This document shows positions 60,101-64,000 of a stretch of 64,000 nt of DNA, piece after piece. The translations under genes were made by a program, and so were the position numbers. Numbering within the stretch: position 1 is the first letter of the stretch; every line of letters starts with the position of its first letter. The stretch comes from Lepidonotus clava. Taxonomy: Eukaryota; Annelida; Polychaeta; Phyllodocida; Polynoidae. The stretch is taken from contig OW387146.1 of assembly GCA_936440205.1 (NCBI GenBank), forward strand, positions 20,274,458 through 20,338,457, in the 5' to 3' direction. The notes beneath the pieces were generated by a model. It was given only the letters and a program-made list of their open reading frames with translations, did no database searches and was not told the origin of the DNA.

Positions 60101-61569
60101 ATGACATGGCTCTGTAAATGAACATTTGCTATGCACATATTTTATAACTGCACTAACTGGTAAGCAAAGTTGACAATATTCATACAGCTATAAATAAAGA
60201 TGAGGTTATTTTGAGATCTAATTTGGATTCAAATAGATATGATATTACAATACTGTGATATTAATTTTCATTATGTTCAGTGTAATGTAATTATACTTCA
60301 TTTCATCAATTCTTGATATCAACTGGAAGAACACTATAACCTTGCAGTAAGTAAAGTTGTGAAATGAAAAAAAGGGTATCAATCAGGGGCGGATCCAGGA
60401 TTTTGAAAAAAGGGTGGCATGCTATAGCAAAATTTCCCCCCCGCACCCTCATTGGGCAGAAATCAGTACCTGTCAATAGGGTGACCAGAGGCTTCAATGG
60501 CAATTGAAAGCTTCCCGTGACTCCATTACTAAGAGATTATTGTGAGAAAATAAATAATTCATGTAAGATACTTATGAACTTCCATCATTGGATGGGAGAG
60601 ACTGGCTAGATCCTTAATTTTCTGGATGAAATTACCCTAACACTTGTTAGACCATAAAATGTAAATTTCCCTTAAAATGTAACTTGACGTAAAATGTACT
60701 TAAATTGTACGTAAAATGTAAATCTGACACAAAATGTTACTCAAATTGTAATTATACCTTTTGCCTTAAATTGTTAAAATCTGTATACAGTCATGAATGT
60801 ATTTGTAAATCAATGAATTCTCTCCATCTCTTGCATACCCAGAGATTGCAAAATCCCAATAAATAAGATGTGAAAATGCACCAAATCTATTGGTTAGGCC
60901 CTTAGACTAGTATTAGGATGTTACCAGCTGATGCACTAGGCCAAAAAAAAGATAGTTGTGTTCAGGTTTCCCGACTGACCCTAATTTTTTGGTCCTACAC
61001 CAAATTTTGTGAAGGAAATCTTTTCAAATTTTAATGAAATAAAGTAAAAATTCCTTTTTAGACAGGAGATGACATGACATTGTATCATGTCAAAAAACTC
61101 ATTCTAGGCGATAAAAGGTCTTGTGGAAGGTCAATGAATGGAATTATTAATGTCCAAAACCATGTTTCAATAAACGGACACTGTAACTGATGTTTAAACA
61201 AATATCCAAAATTTAAAAAAATGACCTACCTACCCTATATTTTTGGGCCAATGAAACCTGAACTCAACAATTTTCTTTGGCCATATCACTGACGATATGG
61301 TATCACATAGATTTATCATGACTTTTCATTACTCCTGCATCAACTCTGTACATAGGATTATATAGCTAATATTATTACAGTAAGATCTCGATATCGAGTT
61401 GAGAAGTATACAAATCAATAAATAAATTACTAAATAATTTGTACGTGACTGGTACAGGCAGACCCCAAAAAGTATGATACATAATCTACGAAATATATCC
61501 AAAATTTGGCCCCCACAAAAATAAATTAAACAGGAGATGGGAGAGGGACGATAATGATTTGGGGCCCAT
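60101..61569. other. Intergenic, no gene seen
   Basis: Apart from the small element at 60384, the notable feature is a loose repeat of aaaatgtaaat at 60656-60760. Confidence 0.4.
60384..60472. mobile_element. Small hAT-like MITE, 5-bp duplication TCAAT
   Basis: CAGGGGCGGATCCAGG at the left; a decayed right end, AAATCAGTACCTG. TCAAT at 60379 and 60473. It is only 89 bp, probably an internally deleted family member. Confidence 0.65.
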
Positions 61570-62750
61570 TGTATGGCTGCAGGAAGCGGAGGAAACTCGT
61601 CCCGTGTCACGGGCAACGAAAATCCTCTGGAGACAGTGGGAGCAGTTGGAATTAATCAGAGGCGTGTTACACTGGAAGTTCTTCGAGCTGGAAGGACATG
61701 GGTGGAGGTATCAGTTTGTCATATAGATGGAACTGGTATGAGAATACCACAGAGGAGCATCAGGGGCGCACCTGGGGGTGGCAAGAACCATGGCTCTGTT
61801 GGAGCAGGGATTCTATTGGCCCAGACTGAGGAAGGATGTCAAAAGGGAGTGCTGAGAATGCGACTGCACCTTGCTGAAAGGGAGGCACGGGAGGAAGAAG
61901 CCGTTGCTTCAGTACATAGCGGACAAGCCGATGGAACGACTGGCCATGGACATTTTGGGGCCGTATCCGGTCACGACACGAGGGAACAACTACTGTCTGA
62001 TGGTGGGGTGCTACTTCACGAAGTGGCTGGAATGCTTTCCAATCCCCGAACAACGGGCCGTGACCGTGGCGGATAAGCTGGTGGAGGAAGTGGTGGCAAG
62101 GTATGGTGCGTTCAGAGAATTGCATTCAGACCAAGGCACAAATTTCAAATCAGAGGTGGTGGTGCAGGTGTGCGAGTTGCCGGGGCAAGTTGCCGAGCGG
62201 TGGGCCGAGAGTGGGACACGATGGTACCTCTGATCATGATGAGCTACAGGGCTACACCACAGGCCAACACGGGAGTGACCCCGAACATGATGCTGGGACA
62301 GCAGACAATGATGCCGTGATAGGCGATCTTCGGCAGACTGCTACAGCTAGACGAGCCCTCGCGTAAAGTTGGGGATTACGTGGAGGCGCTAGAGCATGGG
62401 CTATGCGTGGCCATGGCCTATACAGAGGCACAAAAAGAACTGCGAGCTGCCATTCATCAAAAACATGATTATGATGGAAAGGTGACTCGCTGAAAGTTCC
62501 ACGCTGGAAAGCTGGTCTGGGTGAGTGACACGGTGGTAGATCGAGAGAAGGGCAGGAAGCTAAGATTCCCCTGGATGGACCCAGCGCTGATCACGAAAGT
62601 GTCGGATAGAGGCTGGGTGGTGGTCAGGAGGATGAGAGGGAATGTAGAGGAGGTGATACACATGGATCACCTGCTCCCCTACCGAGGACACGCTGTACCA
62701 GCTTGGATGGTGGCTGAACAGCGCGAACACGAGTCTTCACAGTAACTGTA
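61570..62750 (+). mobile_element. Fossil Ty3/Gypsy-type LTR retrotransposon fragment (integrase region)
   Basis: The sequence resembles the integrase part of a Ty3/Gypsy pol, with short stretches such as MDILGPYP and LHSDQGTNF near 61940-62150 and a tail-like MDHLLPYRG near 62660. It is broken, with several breaks, and neither LTR can be placed with confidence. It seems moderately old. Confidence 0.7.
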
Positions 62751-63600
62751 TGGGACGAGGTACCCCCAAGACTAAAGAACAGTGAGTGATTAGTAAGGTC
62801 GGGAAGTTTAATTTGCAGGGACAGTTCCAAGGGTGGCAAGGGAAACCCCAGGACAAGTCTTTGGAACAGGAGGTTCATGGTGCTCCGGCTTAGCCCATAA
62901 CGGAGGAGAGGGAGGCGGCCGTGACGCAGTTATTCCATGAGCTGGTAGAGCAAGAGGGACTCCAGCGGATCGTGTTGGTTTGCCCGCTATGTTACCATAG
63001 TAGCGGTGGCAAAGAGAAGTGCAGAACTTGACAAAATGGCGTGGGCAGCCGAGAGTGTCAGAGCGGAGGCTGAGTGACGCCGGAGGGTACCCTCGTCCCC
63101 GACAAACAACGTTGTGACTCGGGAACCAGTACCTCCCCCAGGGGGGTGCTGCCTCTTAGGGGACCGCGAGGGAAGCCAAGCACGCCGGAAACGTCTGTGG
63201 CCGTCACCAATTTGGTGGCTTCGCAACACCTGGGAAGTGGGACGGACTCACTCTCGGGGATGCAACATTCTGCCATCTCCGGTGGGCCATCGGACCCCAC
63301 ACAGGTTGGCTTGCCACCCCCAGCTGTTCACCCATTGGACAAATCGAACACGCCCATTAAAGATGAGGATGAGCTTGGAAGGCCGCTTTTTAAAACAGAC
63401 GGGTCCGTATCTGTCCCAGTGACCCCGGTAAAAGGAATGGAAAGTGTCAAATTGACTTTCCTTCTTGGCAGCCGGCACGGCAAAGTGCCACACGAACACT
63501 CACATAAATTGGTACGGGTTTATCACCCTAGCCCGGAAATGGAAATATGAGCGCCTAGCCACTCCTAGAGGTTTCCAGAATGATCATCTACACCTTTCAC
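62751..63600 (+). other. GC-rich stretch after the fossil integrase
   Basis: An open frame at 63074-63550 (Ser/Pro/Gly rich) matches nothing I recognise. It may be the remaining 3' part of the same fossil element, since composition and orientation continue without a break. Confidence 0.3.
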
Positions 63601-63727
63601 AATAATAATAATAATAGTTTATATCACTCACTTATCTTCAAGAAGCAAAACTGGATAAATACCAACTCACCACTACATAAGTACGAAAAATATAAAGACA
63701 AAAATTATTTACGAAAAAAAAGTTTAC
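63601..63727. other. AT-rich flank with short AAT repeat
   Basis: (AAT)5 at about 63602-63617, then AT-rich sequence that would be intron if the minus-strand exon to its right is real. Confidence 0.4.
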
Positions 63728-64000
63728 CTTGAAAAGGCTGAGACTCGTGGAGGAGACACATATGGTGTTTCGGCACGAACTGATTCTTGCAAGCAGGTTT
63801 TCTGCCAGAAGAATCTGGGGAACTTTCCACGCAGCTCGGGGATGAGTTGTCAAGGTGTCTTTTTTCGGCCGTATGGAGTTCATCCAGAAGTTCAGAAGGA
63901 TGCACGTTCTTGCTGTTAGTTCCTTCACGGGGATGTCTTTGCCTTGTGGTACGGTTGTCTTGAGCTGCCACGTGCAAAGTTGCTCACCCTGCACGGGAGT
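63728..64000 (-). CDS. Possible exon on the minus strand, open at the window edge
   Basis: Read on the minus strand, two frames stay open from the right edge to a good donor, TTCAAG|GTAAAC, at 63728/63727. The more protein-like frame is charged and hydrophilic (EGTNSKNVHPSELLDELH and on, then SSPSCVESSPDSSGRK). No family recognised. The rest of the gene would lie beyond 64000 and in the minus-strand intron to the left. Confidence 0.3.

Overview
This is a eukaryotic window, most likely from a marine invertebrate deuterostome such as a lancelet, hemichordate or echinoderm. Short exons sit between GT-AG introns in AT-rich DNA that is full of small inverted-repeat transposons and low-complexity runs. 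Nothing in the sequence fixes the species.

Layout. (1) From 1 to 5697 lies a GC-rich, five-exon plus-strand gene, cut off at its 5' end by the window edge. All five exons join in phase into one open frame of about 1449 codons. The product has a basic helical N-terminus, three separate in-frame Pro/Ala-rich minisatellites, a DDE/RNase H-like transposase-type core and a Tudor-like C-terminus. (2) From about 5760 to 9075 there is a 382-bp tandem array plus diverged flanking copies. Paired GGAACGTAC motifs recur in it, always 20 bp apart. This may be the subterminal or transposase-binding region of a large DNA transposon carrying gene (1). (3) From about 9480 to 40910 there is a segmentally duplicated block with four plus-strand paralogues (A to D) of a GrpB/UPF0157-family protein of 202-205 aa. 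Each has four phase-0 exons with identical boundaries. A and B pair by their introns and TATA promoters, and C and D pair by theirs, but exons 3 and 4 of A look more like those of C and D, which suggests gene conversion. (4) From 40911 to about 58380 I see no convincing gene. The stretch holds dated or datable MITEs (hAT-like with 5-bp target duplications, TTAA piggyBac-like, TAA Harbinger-like), a tRNA-derived SINE, an 80-bp tandem repeat and a TG microsatellite. (5) From 58380 to 64000 there is a 5'-truncated dead LINE, a GC-rich block, a broken fossil Ty3/Gypsy-type fragment with an integrase region, and a possible minus-strand exon at the right edge.

How the parts relate. Because the GrpB block is duplicated, one copy often preserves the empty site of a transposon inserted in another. 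Several insertions can therefore be bounded precisely without outside data. The four GrpB genes share a conserved upstream block, so they probably began with one common promoter and later diverged in core promoter type.
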